64,000 nt of DNA from GCA-002050365 sp964237235 (GCA_964237235.1 CAXSGY010000021.1:28589-92588), one strand, 5' to 3'; shown: positions 52,172 through 61,933, counted from the first letter of the stretch. The notes: a model not told the origin generated them from the letters alone. Translations and numbers: made by a program.

Positions 52172-55100
52172 TTACTGAACAAACGAAGCCGGAACAGCTA
52201 AATCCGACGAAATTCCAAACGAAACGCCCGTGAAACCGGCGGTCGAACGCTGCATATACCACGTTCCGCCGCGGAAAACCGCGATGTCGGCTTTGCCGTC
52301 GCCGTCATAATCCGCCGCCGCCGGAGCGTCGCCCGTTGCGCCGAACTGCATCGCTGTAAAGCCAGCCGTCGAACGATTTAGATACCACGTTCCATCCGAC
52401 GGACGGAAAACTGCGACATCGATTTTGCCGTCGCCGTCATAATCCGCCGGCACGGGTTTATCGTTCGCGTCGCCGAATTGTATTCCGGTAAAACCGGCGG
52501 TCGAACGCTGTATATACCAATTCCCGCCCGCCGGACGGAACACGGCGAAATCGGCTTTGCCGTCGTTATCGTAATCGCCGACGACCGGTTTATCGCCGTT
52601 CGCGCCGAATTGCGCGCCGGTGACGGCATTATTGACGAGATTGTAGCTATACCAGATGCCGTTTGACGGTCGCCATACGACGAGTTCGGCTTTGCCGTCG
52701 CCGTCAAAATCGGCGGGCTGTAAAACGTCGCTCGCGTCGCCGAACGGAATCGCCGTGAAACCGGCGGTCGAACGCTGTATATACCACGTTCCGCTTCTGA
52801 ACACCGCCAAATCGGTTTTGCCGTCGCCGTCATAATCCGCCGGCGCGATCTGGTCGCCGTTCGCGCCGAATTGCGCGCCGGTAAAACCGTTCGTCGAATT
52901 CAATAAATACCAGAATCCGCCGTTCGGACGAAAGACCGAAACGTCGGCTTTGCCGTCGCCGTCGAAATCAAATTTCGTGCGGGCGACGGTCGGCGTATTC
53001 GCGCATTCATAACTGCTGAGCAGAGTGCCGCCGGTCATCGCAACATCGTCAACTTTCAAACCGGGCGTTCCGCTGGCGGTTGTGTTGGTGTCAGTCACAC
53101 CGCGCCACCGCAGATTAATTTTCTGACCGTTGACCGATGCGGGCAGGTTGACGACCGTATTGACGAATGTGCCGGAACTGCCCGACCAAGCCTGCCGCGC
53201 GCCGAGCGGACTCGAAGCGTTCATCGTCGTATTATAACCGCCGCTGATGAAGCTGCCGCCGACCGCCGTAATGTCTTGATACGCGCCGCCGCCGATCTGA
53301 ATTTCCAGAACCATTCCGTCCCAGGTGCTTTCCGTGTTATAGAAGGTTTTGAAACTCAACTGCGCCGCCGCTGAACTGATATTGGCGGTCGAATACAAAC
53401 TCGCTTCACCAGCCAGGTCGGGCGAAGGAGCGAACGCCGTGTTCGGCACACTGTTCGGCGCAGTCGCGCTGGTTATCCAGCCGGTATTCGCTCCGCTGTT
53501 TTCCTGCGTCCAGCCGGACGGCAGAGCAGGAGCGGTGACCGTATCGAAGGTTTGCGCCGTCGCGCCGAAAATTGGTTTGCCGAGCGTAAACGAGCGCGTT
53601 TGCGTCGTCGTCGTGGCGACGTTCGTGCTTGAAATGACGAACGTTACCGTATATTTACTGCCGCAGGCGGCGTTTGACGGAATCATAAATGAAATCGCCC
53701 GCGTTACCGTCTGACTATTGGCAACATCGCCGTAATTCGCCGTGCCACCGCCGTTGACGCTGACCGTTACGCCGGTTAGCTGATTTCCCGTATTGTTGAT
53801 GACCGGAACTGTTAACTGGACGGTTTCGCCCGGTTCGGCAAAGCCGTCGTTGTCGCCGCCCGGAGCCGGATCGGAAACTGCAAATCCGGTGTCAGCCAGC
53901 GAAGCGTTCGGCAGTTCAAAGTTTTCGACGACTGTATTGCCGGTCGGATTCGTCGCGTTTGCGCCTAATCCGCGCAGAGCGAAACCCGCCCACAAATCGC
54001 CGACATCGCCGCTGTTGCCGTTGGCTAAAGCGGCGGCAATAATCGCGTTGCGTTCCTGAATCATCGTGGGATTCGACGGCGAAACTTTCATACCGTCCAT
54101 TACGAGCTGGAGAACTTTTTTGCTGCCCGCATCAAAGCCGAGCCGCGTCACGAGACGGGCGCGAACTTCCCAAAGCATACTGCTCCAGATTTCGCCGCCG
54201 TCGTGGACGGCGGTCGCCGAACCGGTGAAAGCGGGCGCGAACGCGCCGTCCGTTAAGTTCATCTGCGCCGGATCAATGTCGGCGAAAGTCAAAGGATTGT
54301 GCGGGCGATTATTCGGTCCGCCGGTATAGGCGAGAACCGCCTTCGGAAAACGACGAATGCCGTAATAATAATTGCCGACGTTGCTGAACGGGGCGGCAGA
54401 GCGCAGGTTAAGCGTCGAATACGCTCCGGTCACATAAATGCCGTTAATCGGGTCGGTCGGATTGGCGAGCAAAACGTGCGCGAAGAAATCCGAATTTCCT
54501 TCGTTCATCTGTCCGGCTTGCGTTCCGCCGACTCCGTTATGCAAGCGTCCGAAAACACCGTGCGTTAATTCGTGAACGATAATTTCCGCGTCTAAATCGC
54601 CGTCGCGCTGCGGAGTCATCAAGCTCCACAGATACATCTGCATTCTGCCGCGCGTGCCGTCTGCCGGAGCCGAAAAATTTGCGTTGTTGTAACACGGCGC
54701 GGCTGAACAGGACGAGCCGACGGTGTTATCCTGCGCCTCAGCGGAAATACGATCTGCGCCCGCGCCGCCGCGTCCGAAGTTGTCGTTTTGGAAATTTTTG
54801 GCTTGTTCGGTAAAGCCGAGCAGATAAGTCGCGTCGTGATAGCGGTTGGTCACGTAAAAAAGATTCGTCGCCGCGCCGTTTTGATAAGCGGGCAGCAGCG
54901 GCGAATCGCCTCCGCTGTTGTTCACGCCCGCGCTCGGCGTGTAATTGAAATCAAAGACGCGGTTCGTTCCCTGAACGGTCGCGTCCACGCCGTTGGTCGT
55001 GTCGCGGTCGACACCGGCTTCGGCGTTGTTGCCGTCGGTTACGCCGTTCGTGCCGTTCGTATTATCGGTAATCCAGCCGAGATTATTAAATGTGTTTGGA

Positions 55101-56209
55101 GCTTCGTTGCCGACGAGCGTGACGCTCGTGCGCGGCTGTAGAACACCTTGCGTGCCGGTTGCCGGACTCGTCGGATTAGTCGCCAGCGGCGCGGGATTCG
55201 GCATCGTTTTCAACATATTCGTCGAATTGGCATAAACGTTGAAGGTTGCCGCCTGCGTTTGGTCGGCGGTAATGTTTTCGCGATAAAGCATCGTGCCGGT
55301 CGCCGTGTCAACAATCACGTAATATGCGTTAACCGGCTCCCAAATCAAAACGCGCCATGCCGGACGAGCCACGCCGATTTCTGTCGGAAAATAAATTTTT
55401 TCGGCGGTCGTCGCCCAATCGCCCTGCCCGAAAACCGCTTTCAAATCGGTCGTCGCCGCGTCATTGCGAATCGTTTCGTTTGACTTCAAAGTGTAATCGA
55501 GATAACCGGCGGCGCGGTTGACGGCTTCGCCCGCATCGCCGAAATCGGTCGAAAGCAGCGTTTCGTCGAGTCCCGGCGCGAGGTTGTTGACGGCGCGAAA
55601 CATCTCGCCGTTCCTGTTAAATCCGGCGCGAATCTCCGCGTGAAAAACCGGAATGCCGTTGGCGGTTTGTTCGAGTCGGGCGAACGAAAGCTCGCCGTTC
55701 GGATTCATGTAATCGGCGGCGACTTTCAATTTGTCGAGCTGATCGCCGCGCAGAGCAACCAAATCGTTGTTGGCTTTGGCAAACTCGCGCAAAATCGCCG
55801 CGCGGCTCGCGCTCGACGGCGCGGTCAAAGCGGCGCGTCCCTGCATCATGTCGGGCGCGATGACTTCGGGATTCTGCAGTTCCTTGTTGTATTCGATTTT
55901 TAAGGTCGGCACGAACTGGCGGAGACGTTTTTCCGCCGTGACGAAATTGTCGCGCACGTCGGCGTTTTCAACCGCGTCGCGGTTCGCCGTCTGCCGGAAG
56001 CTCAGCAAAGTTTCGGCGGCGTTTTTATCGCTGCGAATATCGTAGTATTCAAATTTTTCGTAAATGCTCTGCGAGCGGTCGGCTTTCTGTTTGTTGGCGG
56101 CGGAAGAGCCGAACAGATAAGGCATAAAAACGCTGGCGGCGATTGCGCCCGAAACTATTAAAGCAGTCAGAAGACTGCGGCGATTGTCCGCGCCGTCGGT
56201 TTTTTTCAT
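52172..56209 (-). CDS. M36 (fungalysin) family metallopeptidase with C-terminal FG-GAP propeller
   Basis: A 1345-residue secreted zinc protease. After a signal/TM segment (SLLTALIVSGAIAASVFM), an FTP-like propeptide runs to about residue 290. The catalytic domain contains HELTHGVFGRLHNG near residue 545 (HExxH zinc motif) and MNEGNSDFFAH, the third zinc ligand of the M36 type. Next is a CARDB/NEW3-like beta-domain (NNTGNQLTGVTVSV) and a choice-of-anchor-like jelly-roll. The last 270 residues are six FG-GAP repeats, closely similar to those at 47347-48786, and may bind calcium and the surface. AGGAGAA precedes the ATG. Confidence 0.9.
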   Translation of the reverse strand: MKKTDGADNRRSLLTALIVSGAIAASVFMPYLFGSSAANKQKADRSQSIYEKFEYYDIRSDKNAAETLLSFRQTANRDAVENADVRDNFVTAEKRLRQFVPTLKIEYNKELQNPEVIAPDMMQGRAALTAPSSASRAAILREFAKANNDLVALRGDQLDKLKVAADYMNPNGELSFARLEQTANGIPVFHAEIRAGFNRNGEMFRAVNNLAPGLDETLLSTDFGDAGEAVNRAAGYLDYTLKSNETIRNDAATTDLKAVFGQGDWATTAEKIYFPTEIGVARPAWRVLIWEPVNAYYVIVDTATGTMLYRENITADQTQAATFNVYANSTNMLKTMPNPAPLATNPTSPATGTQGVLQPRTSVTLVGNEAPNTFNNLGWITDNTNGTNGVTDGNNAEAGVDRDTTNGVDATVQGTNRVFDFNYTPSAGVNNSGGDSPLLPAYQNGAATNLFYVTNRYHDATYLLGFTEQAKNFQNDNFGRGGAGADRISAEAQDNTVGSSCSAAPCYNNANFSAPADGTRGRMQMYLWSLMTPQRDGDLDAEIIVHELTHGVFGRLHNGVGGTQAGQMNEGNSDFFAHVLLANPTDPINGIYVTGAYSTLNLRSAAPFSNVGNYYYGIRRFPKAVLAYTGGPNNRPHNPLTFADIDPAQMNLTDGAFAPAFTGSATAVHDGGEIWSSMLWEVRARLVTRLGFDAGSKKVLQLVMDGMKVSPSNPTMIQERNAIIAAALANGNSGDVGDLWAGFALRGLGANATNPTGNTVVENFELPNASLADTGFAVSDPAPGGDNDGFAEPGETVQLTVPVINNTGNQLTGVTVSVNGGGTANYGDVANSQTVTRAISFMIPSNAACGSKYTVTFVISSTNVATTTTQTRSFTLGKPIFGATAQTFDTVTAPALPSGWTQENSGANTGWITSATAPNSVPNTAFAPSPDLAGEASLYSTANISSAAAQLSFKTFYNTESTWDGMVLEIQIGGGAYQDITAVGGSFISGGYNTTMNASSPLGARQAWSGSSGTFVNTVVNLPASVNGQKINLRWRGVTDTNTTASGTPGLKVDDVAMTGGTLLSSYECANTPTVARTKFDFDGDGKADVSVFRPNGGFWYLLNSTNGFTGAQFGANGDQIAPADYDGDGKTDLAVFRSGTWYIQRSTAGFTAIPFGDASDVLQPADFDGDGKAELVVWRPSNGIWYSYNLVNNAVTGAQFGANGDKPVVGDYDNDGKADFAVFRPAGGNWYIQRSTAGFTGIQFGDANDKPVPADYDGDGKIDVAVFRPSDGTWYLNRSTAGFTAMQFGATGDAPAAADYDGDGKADIAVFRGGTWYMQRSTAGFTGVSFGISSDLAVPASFVQ
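52175..52980 (-). repeat. Six coding FG-GAP repeats
   Basis: Units of about 132 bp encode DYDGDGKxDxAVFR followed by WYxQRSTAGFT and FGxxxD. The DNA of several units is near-identical, as in the neighbouring FG-GAP gene, suggesting gene conversion or recent duplication. Confidence 0.85.
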
Positions 56210-56430
56210 TTTGGATTCTCCTAAAAAGATTTTAATAATTTGCTGAATTTTGACGAAAGATGTTGTATCGAAACTTAAAACAGAAAATGAAAATGATTGC
56301 CGTCTAGAGAACTTTTTCCAAACAATTTGTTATGATTATTTATTAACTCGAATACAATCGGGGTTGGATCATATTATCCATAAAAACCCGCTGCTAGTCA
56401 AATCAAAATCGCAAAATAAGGCACAAATAA

Positions 56431-58413
56431 GTGGAAGAAATTTTCGGCAAAAACGGACTCATCGCCAAATATCACAAAGATTACGAATACCGGCACGGGC
56501 AGATAAAAATGGCGGAAGCCGTGCTGCGCGCGTTCGAAGAAAAAAGGCATTTAATCGTCGAAGCGGGAACGGGAACGGGAAAAACGCTCGCGTATCTCGT
56601 GCCGGCAATCGCCGCCGCGCTCGGACAGAAAAAACGCATCATCATTTCGACGGGAACGAAAAATTTGCAGGAACAGTTGATGGAAAAGGACATTCCGTTT
56701 CTGCAAAAAGTGATGCCGAAGAAGTTCACCGCCGCGAATATGAAGGGGCGCGGCAATTACGCCTGTTTATATCGCATTGCCAAGGCGGAAAATCAACCGA
56801 TTCTCGAAGGTTTGGACGAAATGGATTCGTTTGAGCAGATCCGCCACTGGGCGCGCGAATCGCAAACGGGCGACCGCGCCGAACTGACGAATCTGCCGGA
56901 GAATCTTTCGTTCTGGAACAGAATCAACGCCAAATCGGAAACTTGTCTCGGACAAAAATGCCCGGATTTCGAGCCTTGCTTTATCACCAGAATGCGCGCC
57001 AGAGCCGAAGAAGCCGATATTGTCATCGTCAATCATCATCTGTTTTTCGCCGATTTGAATATTCGCGGCAACGAATACGGGCGCGTCCTGCCCGATTATT
57101 CCGCCGTGATTTTTGACGAAGCGCATTTGGTCGAAGACATCGCCGCCGATTATTTCGGCTTTCAGATTTCGACCTTTCAAATTGACGAACTCATCCGCGA
57201 TGCCGAAAATTTGCCGATTACCGACGCGATTGCGACTAGAGATTTAACGAAGCTCGGCGCGCGCATCATTGGGCTTGCCGACCAATTCTGGACGCGCTTC
57301 GTGCAAGGTCGCGGACAGGACGGACGATTTCCCCTTTTGCCGAATTCGTTCGCGCAAAAAATGACGAACGGCGATATTCAAGCGACTCCTTTGGGCGAAG
57401 CGTATTTCGCGCTCGATTCCGCGCTCGAAAGATTAGAATCGGCGATTGACGTTTACTCCGAAAAAATGACCGAAGCCGAATCGCTTCTGCGGCGCACGCG
57501 TCAAACTCGTTTCGACCTGGATTTCGTCTGCTCGCAGGCGGAAAAAAATTACGTTTACTGGTTGGAGCGGCGCGGGCGCGGAATGTTTCTGCGCGCGTCG
57601 CCGATTGACGTTTCAAAGCTTTTACAGGAAAAGCTGTTCGATAAACTCGAAACCGTCGTGATGACTTCGGCGACGCTTTCGACGAACGGCAAATTTAATT
57701 TCATCAAAGACCGACTGGGCTTGGACAATTCCAAAACCGAAACGCTGCTCGCGCCTTCGTCGTTCGATTATCAAAAACAGGCGATTATTTATTTGCCGAA
57801 GGGAATGCCCGAACCGCGCGCGCCGGAATTTAATCAAATCGCGGCGAACGAAATCATCAAGATTTTGACCGTCACAAACGGACGCGCCTTCGTTCTTTCG
57901 ACGAGCAACGCCGCGATGAACGCGCTTTACGAATTAGTTTCGATGCGCGTCAATTTTCCGTGTCTGATTCAAGGTTCGATGTCGAAAGCCGGACTGCTTG
58001 AAAGATTTCGCAAAACGCCGAACGCCGTTTTGTTCGCTACGTCGAGCTTCTGGCAGGGCGTTGACGTGCAGGGCGAACAGCTTTCCTGCGTCATCATCGA
58101 CAAACTTCCGTTCGCCGTCCCGACCGACCCGATTGTCGCCGCGCGAACGCGCTTTATTGATGACAACGGCGGCAAATCGTTTTTCGATTACAGCGTTCCG
58201 CAGGCTGTTATAACTTTAAAGCAGGGAATCGGACGCTTAATCAGAAGCGCGAACGACAAAGGCGTGATTGCGATTTTAGACTCGCGCCTGAAGACGAAAG
58301 GCTACGGCAAAGATTTCTTAAACAGTTTGCCGCGTTGTAAAATAACCAGTGAATTGCAGGACGTAGCGCAAATTTTTAGCGAAGGCGAAAAAAATGCAGC
58401 CAATTTTAGATGA
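56431..58413 (+). CDS. dinG: DinG/XPD-type ATP-dependent helicase with Fe-S cluster
   Basis: A 660-residue superfamily 2 5'-3' helicase likely resolving R-loops, forks or G4 DNA. Walker A is EAGTGTGKT (residues 44-52); four cysteines (Cys112, Cys172, Cys177, Cys183) are spaced for the iron-sulphur domain; the DEAH box is FDEAHLVED (229-232); helicase motif VI is AVITLKQGIGRLIRS. The start codon is GTG at 56431 with TAAGGC upstream; the family's conserved N-terminal QxxM..V motif (RHGQIKMAEAVLRAF) follows about 20 residues in. A 35-codon frame overlaps its end. Confidence 0.9.
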   Translation: MEEIFGKNGLIAKYHKDYEYRHGQIKMAEAVLRAFEEKRHLIVEAGTGTGKTLAYLVPAIAAALGQKKRIIISTGTKNLQEQLMEKDIPFLQKVMPKKFTAANMKGRGNYACLYRIAKAENQPILEGLDEMDSFEQIRHWARESQTGDRAELTNLPENLSFWNRINAKSETCLGQKCPDFEPCFITRMRARAEEADIVIVNHHLFFADLNIRGNEYGRVLPDYSAVIFDEAHLVEDIAADYFGFQISTFQIDELIRDAENLPITDAIATRDLTKLGARIIGLADQFWTRFVQGRGQDGRFPLLPNSFAQKMTNGDIQATPLGEAYFALDSALERLESAIDVYSEKMTEAESLLRRTRQTRFDLDFVCSQAEKNYVYWLERRGRGMFLRASPIDVSKLLQEKLFDKLETVVMTSATLSTNGKFNFIKDRLGLDNSKTETLLAPSSFDYQKQAIIYLPKGMPEPRAPEFNQIAANEIIKILTVTNGRAFVLSTSNAAMNALYELVSMRVNFPCLIQGSMSKAGLLERFRKTPNAVLFATSSFWQGVDVQGEQLSCVIIDKLPFAVPTDPIVAARTRFIDDNGGKSFFDYSVPQAVITLKQGIGRLIRSANDKGVIAILDSRLKTKGYGKDFLNSLPRCKITSELQDVAQIFSEGEKNAANFR

Positions 58414-58501
58414 AACTATCGAAAAGACAGCACAATTTTCTGAAGAAGAACGCGGCGAATTGACTCGGATTTTGCAAGAGCAACAAAATAAGCCGATTTA
58501 A
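58394..58501 (+). CDS. Short ORF (35 aa), possible antitoxin-like remnant
   Basis: MQPILDETIEKTAQFSEEER and a further 15 residues, starting inside the helicase gene with GAAGG 9 bases upstream. The sequence 'ILDETIEKTAQFSEEERGEL' resembles the N-terminus of small antitoxin-like proteins, but nothing toxin-like follows; the 130 bp to queD contain broken frames. It may be a decayed gene or a coincidental frame. Confidence 0.35.
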   Translation: MQPILDETIEKTAQFSEEERGELTRILQEQQNKPI

Positions 58502-58635
58502 TTGTCGAGCTGCGGCAAGTTTGATGAAGGCGCGTTCAGGGCGGCATCCCAGATGATGTTTTTCCGGCGGAAAAAGATGATCAGCCGATACCCGTCGTCA
58601 GAGTCATTCAATATGCTTTTTCGACTTATTAAAAA

Positions 58636-59019
58636 ATGAAAAGTTTTTACGAAGTAATGATCGAACGCCATTTCTCGAGCGCGCATCAACTGCGCGGCTA
58701 TAAAGGGAAATGCGAAAATCTGCACGGGCATAATTATAAAATCGAGATTTTCGCGCGCGGCGCGGAATTGAATAATATCGGTTTGCTGATTGATTTCGGC
58801 GATTTGAAATCGGTGGCGGACGAAATCGTCAATTATCTCGATCACCGCAACATCAACGAATTGCCGCCGTTCGACGAAGAATTAAATCCTTCGGCGGAAA
58901 ATCTCGCCCGCTATATTTTAGAATACATCGCGTCGCGCGTTGACGACGACCGCGTAAAAGTTTATAAAGTTCGCTGTTACGAAACTCCGAACAGCGTGGC
59001 GACGTATCAGACCGAGTAG
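58636..59019 (+). CDS. queD: 6-carboxy-5,6,7,8-tetrahydropterin synthase (QueD/PTPS family)
   Basis: A 127-residue zinc enzyme of the T-fold. Zinc ligands come from HFSSAHQL (His17 region) and the HGHNY pair; the catalytic Cys is in KCENLHGHNY; Glu in YETPNSVA binds the pterin. These fit QueD (queuosine/7-deazaguanine pathway), although a PTPS role in tetrahydrobiopterin synthesis cannot be excluded; no queC, queE or queF is in the window. It has no strong ribosome site. Confidence 0.85.
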   Translation: MKSFYEVMIERHFSSAHQLRGYKGKCENLHGHNYKIEIFARGAELNNIGLLIDFGDLKSVADEIVNYLDHRNINELPPFDEELNPSAENLARYILEYIASRVDDDRVKVYKVRCYETPNSVATYQTE

Positions 59020-59049
59020 TTAATTCAAATTCTCCCAGACATTAAATTT

Positions 59050-59793
59050 ATGAAATATTTTACGATTTTACCGCTCGTCTGCATTTTCGCCGCGGGTGTT
59101 TCGGCGCAAACCGAACAGAAGACCAAAACGCCCGCAACGGCGCAGACGACGAACGCGGTCGCCAAAAATGCCGCGCCGATGGATTTGGCAAAAGCCGCGC
59201 TCGCGGCGCACGGCGGCGATAAATTTAAGCAAATGAAATCGCTCGTCGTGCGCGGCACGGCGGATGTTTCCGGCTCGCCGACGATGACTTTTCCCGCGCC
59301 GTTTATAATGACTTATGCGGGCGACAAATATCGTCTGGAAATTTCCACGCCGTTTCTGCAATTTAAACAAATTTACGATGGCGAACAAACGCTTTCGACG
59401 GCGAAGGATTTCAGCTTGCCGCCGATCAACCGGCTCGGTCTGCCGCTTTTGCCGAAAATCGGCGAAAAGGATTACACGGTTTCCGCTTTGCCCGAAAAAA
59501 GCAAAAAGAAACTCGGTTTTCGCATCACTTCGCCCGAAGGTTATTACACGGATTTTTTCGTTGACGAGAAAACCGGACAGGTGAAAAGTTACGAAGCGAG
59601 CTATGAATTTAACGGCAGAACGATTACGACTTCGGTCGAGATTGATAAAGTGCGCGAAGTCGAAGGCGTGAAGATCCCCGAGCGTTACGCGCAGCGGTTC
59701 GAGACGGGAAACCTAACCGTCTATGCGGATTTCAAAGCCAAAGAAATTTCCGTCAATACGACGATTGCGGACGACATTTTCACGATGAAATAA
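59050..59793 (+). CDS. Exported LolA-like hypothetical protein
   Basis: A 247-residue protein with a signal peptide (FTILPLVCIFAAGVSA). After a Thr/Ala/Lys-rich linker, the pattern AKAALAAHGGDKFKQMKSLVVRGTADVSG, PAPFIMTYAGDKYRLEI, YDGEQTLSTAKDFSLPP, and GYYTDFFVDEKTGQVKSYEASYEFNGR resembles the LolA/outer-membrane lipoprotein carrier-like fold common in Acidobacteriota secreted proteins. It may bind lipid or lipoprotein; no partner LolB-like gene is adjacent. Confidence 0.7.
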   Translation: MKYFTILPLVCIFAAGVSAQTEQKTKTPATAQTTNAVAKNAAPMDLAKAALAAHGGDKFKQMKSLVVRGTADVSGSPTMTFPAPFIMTYAGDKYRLEISTPFLQFKQIYDGEQTLSTAKDFSLPPINRLGLPLLPKIGEKDYTVSALPEKSKKKLGFRITSPEGYYTDFFVDEKTGQVKSYEASYEFNGRTITTSVEIDKVREVEGVKIPERYAQRFETGNLTVYADFKAKEISVNTTIADDIFTMK

Positions 59794-59889
59794 ACCTCTC
59801 TCGAAGTTAAAAATTTTGCAAAAATAACTTTTTTCAACGATTGAAAAAGTGTAAAATTCAAAGTGATTTTTTGAAGGAGTTTTCAAACA

Positions 59890-60579
59890 ATGGCATTGAT
59901 TCAATTCGTCAATAATTACCAGGATTTATCAACCGACAAAGGTTATCAGTTTAAGTTTCACTGCGATAAATGCGGCAACGGCTATATGTCGAAATATCAG
60001 CCGTCGTATCTCGGAATGGCGGGCGGTTTTTTGAACGCGGCGAGCGATTTACTGGGTTGGGGACGTTCCGCCGGAAATTCGGCTTATGAGATGCAGCGCA
60101 CGGTCGGCGGTTCGGCGCACGATTCGGCATTGCAGACGGCGGTTGAAGAAGGCAAGCAGCATTTTCATCAATGTTCGCGCTGCGGAAAATGGGTTTGCCC
60201 GGAAGCCTGTTGGAACGAACAGGCAAATCAATGCGAAAACTGCGCGCCGCGTTTTGATGAGGAAATGGCGGCAATCCACGCGCAGGCGAAAGCCGACGCG
60301 ATGCGTCAGCAAATACAGGAAAAAGCCCGACAAACCGATTACGCGTCGGACGTTGATATGAGCGCGAATTCTTACGCGACCTCTTCGCAATCGGTCAAGC
60401 CCGGCGCGCCGAGCGTCGTCGCCTGTCTCGCCTGCGCTTATCCGATTTCGCCGAACGCCAAATTCTGCCCGGAATGCGGAACGACGACCAAACAGGAAAA
60501 AGCCAAATGCCCTTCGTGCAGCGCGGAAACCGAATTTACGACCAAATTCTGCCCCGATTGCGGAACGAAAATGCGCTAA
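59890..60579 (+). CDS. Zinc-ribbon protein
   Basis: A 229-residue cytoplasmic protein with several zinc-binding CxxC pairs: HCDKCGNGY near residue 25, CSRCGKWVCPEAC and CENCAPRF near 98-120, and two C-terminal ribbons (CLACAYPISPNAKFCPECG and CPSCSAETEFTTKFCPDCG). The middle stretch (residues about 120-165) is Ala/Gln-rich and probably helical. Double zinc ribbons often mediate protein or RNA contacts; the function is unknown. A strong AAGGAG lies 11 bases before the ATG. Confidence 0.78.
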   Translation: MALIQFVNNYQDLSTDKGYQFKFHCDKCGNGYMSKYQPSYLGMAGGFLNAASDLLGWGRSAGNSAYEMQRTVGGSAHDSALQTAVEEGKQHFHQCSRCGKWVCPEACWNEQANQCENCAPRFDEEMAAIHAQAKADAMRQQIQEKARQTDYASDVDMSANSYATSSQSVKPGAPSVVACLACAYPISPNAKFCPECGTTTKQEKAKCPSCSAETEFTTKFCPDCGTKMR

Positions 60580-60582
60580 ATT

Positions 60583-60672
60583 AATTAAAAATTAAAAGTT
60601 AAAAATTAAAAAAGCGCATAGTAAGTCAATTTCTTTTACTATGCGCTTTTTTAATTTTTAACTTTTAATTTA
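60583..60672. repeat. Hairpin with ATTAAAA/AGTTAAAA words between convergent genes
   Basis: The arms ATTAAAAGTTAAAAATTAAA and TTTAATTTTTAACTTTTAAT, with AAAGCGCATAGTAA / TTACTATGCGCTTT at the apex, form a stem of about 38 bp. It separates the convergent zinc-ribbon and frr genes and should terminate both. Confidence 0.9.
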
Positions 60673-60673
60673 A

Positions 60674-61234
60674 CTACACGCTCATAATTTCCTGTTCTTT
60701 GGTTTTGGCGAGTTCATCAATTTTGCCCGTGTAAGTGTTGGTTAATTTCTGAACTTCGTCTAAACCGTAACGCTCGTTGTCTTCGGAAATCTCTTTGTCT
60801 TTGGTCATAGACTTGAGCATATCGTTGGCATCGTGGCGCACGCCGCGCACGGCGACTTTGTGTTCTTCGGCGATTTCGTGAACTTGTTTGGCGAGCTGCC
60901 GGCGGCGTTCTTCAGTCAGAGGCGGAATCGAAAGACGGATAATTTTGCCGTCGTTGGAAGGATTAAAGCCGAGATTGGCATTGTTAATCGCTTTTTCAAT
61001 TGCGCCGATTTGACCGGATTCATACGGCTGAATCGTCAGTAGTTGCGGTTCGGGCGCATTGACCGAAGCCATCTGTTTCAACTGCGTGGGAACGCCGTAA
61101 TAATCAACCATCACACCGTCGAGAACGCCGACCGTCGCGCGTCCCGTCCGCACATTGGAAAGTTTGCGCTTTAAGTCTTCGATTACCGCTTCCATATCCG
61201 GTTTTGTTTCATTCAATACAATATCTACGCTCAT
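60674..61234 (-). CDS. frr: Ribosome recycling factor
   Basis: A 186-residue protein that splits post-termination ribosomes with EF-G. Key signatures are LKRKLSNVRTGRATVGVLDGVMVDYYG, PLTQLKQMASVNAPEPQLLTIQPY-type region (here TQLKQMASVNAPEP), NANLGFNPSNDGKIIRLSIPPLTEERRRQLAKQV and VRGVRHDANDMLKSM. Usually frr follows pyrH directly; here a Uma2 gene lies between, ending 3 bp before the frr start. Confidence 0.96.
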   Translation of the reverse strand: MSVDIVLNETKPDMEAVIEDLKRKLSNVRTGRATVGVLDGVMVDYYGVPTQLKQMASVNAPEPQLLTIQPYESGQIGAIEKAINNANLGFNPSNDGKIIRLSIPPLTEERRRQLAKQVHEIAEEHKVAVRGVRHDANDMLKSMTKDKEISEDNERYGLDEVQKLTNTYTGKIDELAKTKEQEIMSV

Positions 61235-61237
61235 ATT

Positions 61238-61933
61238 TTAATTATTTTCCAAAAGTTTTTTCAATCTTTCAATCTCGGCTTTCAATTCGGTATTTTCATC
61301 GCCGAGTTGATTGACGGTTTCGGAAAGTTCTTCGGGCGTTTTCAGAAACTCGTTTTTTCGCGCGTCGAACAGGCGCAGAGTTTTGCCGAACGCGACTAAT
61401 TCCAAACTCAAAGCCTCGCTTCGCACACGATTGTTAAAAATTTCCAATGTCTCGTAATCGCCGTTAGTCAGGCGAAAGGCGACGAATGACGAATCGGAAT
61501 TCAGTTCGAGCGGATTGAAAATATAATATTCCTTTACGCCGAGTGCCGCATACAAGGCTTTTTTCTCAACGCGGTCTTTGCGCCACGTGCCGCGCGAGGA
61601 AAGCTCGATAACGACCGACGGCACGACATCGTTTTCTTCCCAGGTTTTATAACTCGTGCGGTCGCCTTTGGGAATGCCGAAACAAACCATCACGTCCGGG
61701 GAGATAACTTCGGTCGGCTCGCCTTCGACGTAATAAAACATTATATTGCCCGTAACATAAACGTCTTCGCGCTCGGCGAAAAAAAATTCCAGAGCCTTCC
61801 GCAGATCAATCAGAAGATTTGCGTGAACATCAGTTTCTGCCATCGGTTCTCCGTCGGTTTCGGGGTAGAACATTTCGCCGCCGCGTTTCGGCAAACGAAT
61901 CGTCGAGGATTTGGCGTTAACGTGCAAATTCAT
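61238..61933 (-). CDS. Uma2 family (PD-(D/E)XK) endonuclease-like protein
   Basis: A 231-residue protein of the Uma2/DUF820 family. The putative nuclease core is SPDVMVCFG (catalytic Asp), VVIELSS (Glu) and KKALYAALGVKEYYIF, matching the PD...EV.S...K..Y...GV.EYW family pattern. The C-terminal 40 residues form a coiled coil (LGDENTELKAEIERLKKLL) typical of the family. Function in bacteria is unknown; these genes are mobile and multi-copy in cyanobacteria and some Acidobacteriota. It lies between pyrH and frr with no Shine-Dalgarno sequence of its own. Confidence 0.85.
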   Translation of the reverse strand: MNLHVNAKSSTIRLPKRGGEMFYPETDGEPMAETDVHANLLIDLRKALEFFFAEREDVYVTGNIMFYYVEGEPTEVISPDVMVCFGIPKGDRTSYKTWEENDVVPSVVIELSSRGTWRKDRVEKKALYAALGVKEYYIFNPLELNSDSSFVAFRLTNGDYETLEIFNNRVRSEALSLELVAFGKTLRLFDARKNEFLKTPEELSETVNQLGDENTELKAEIERLKKLLENN

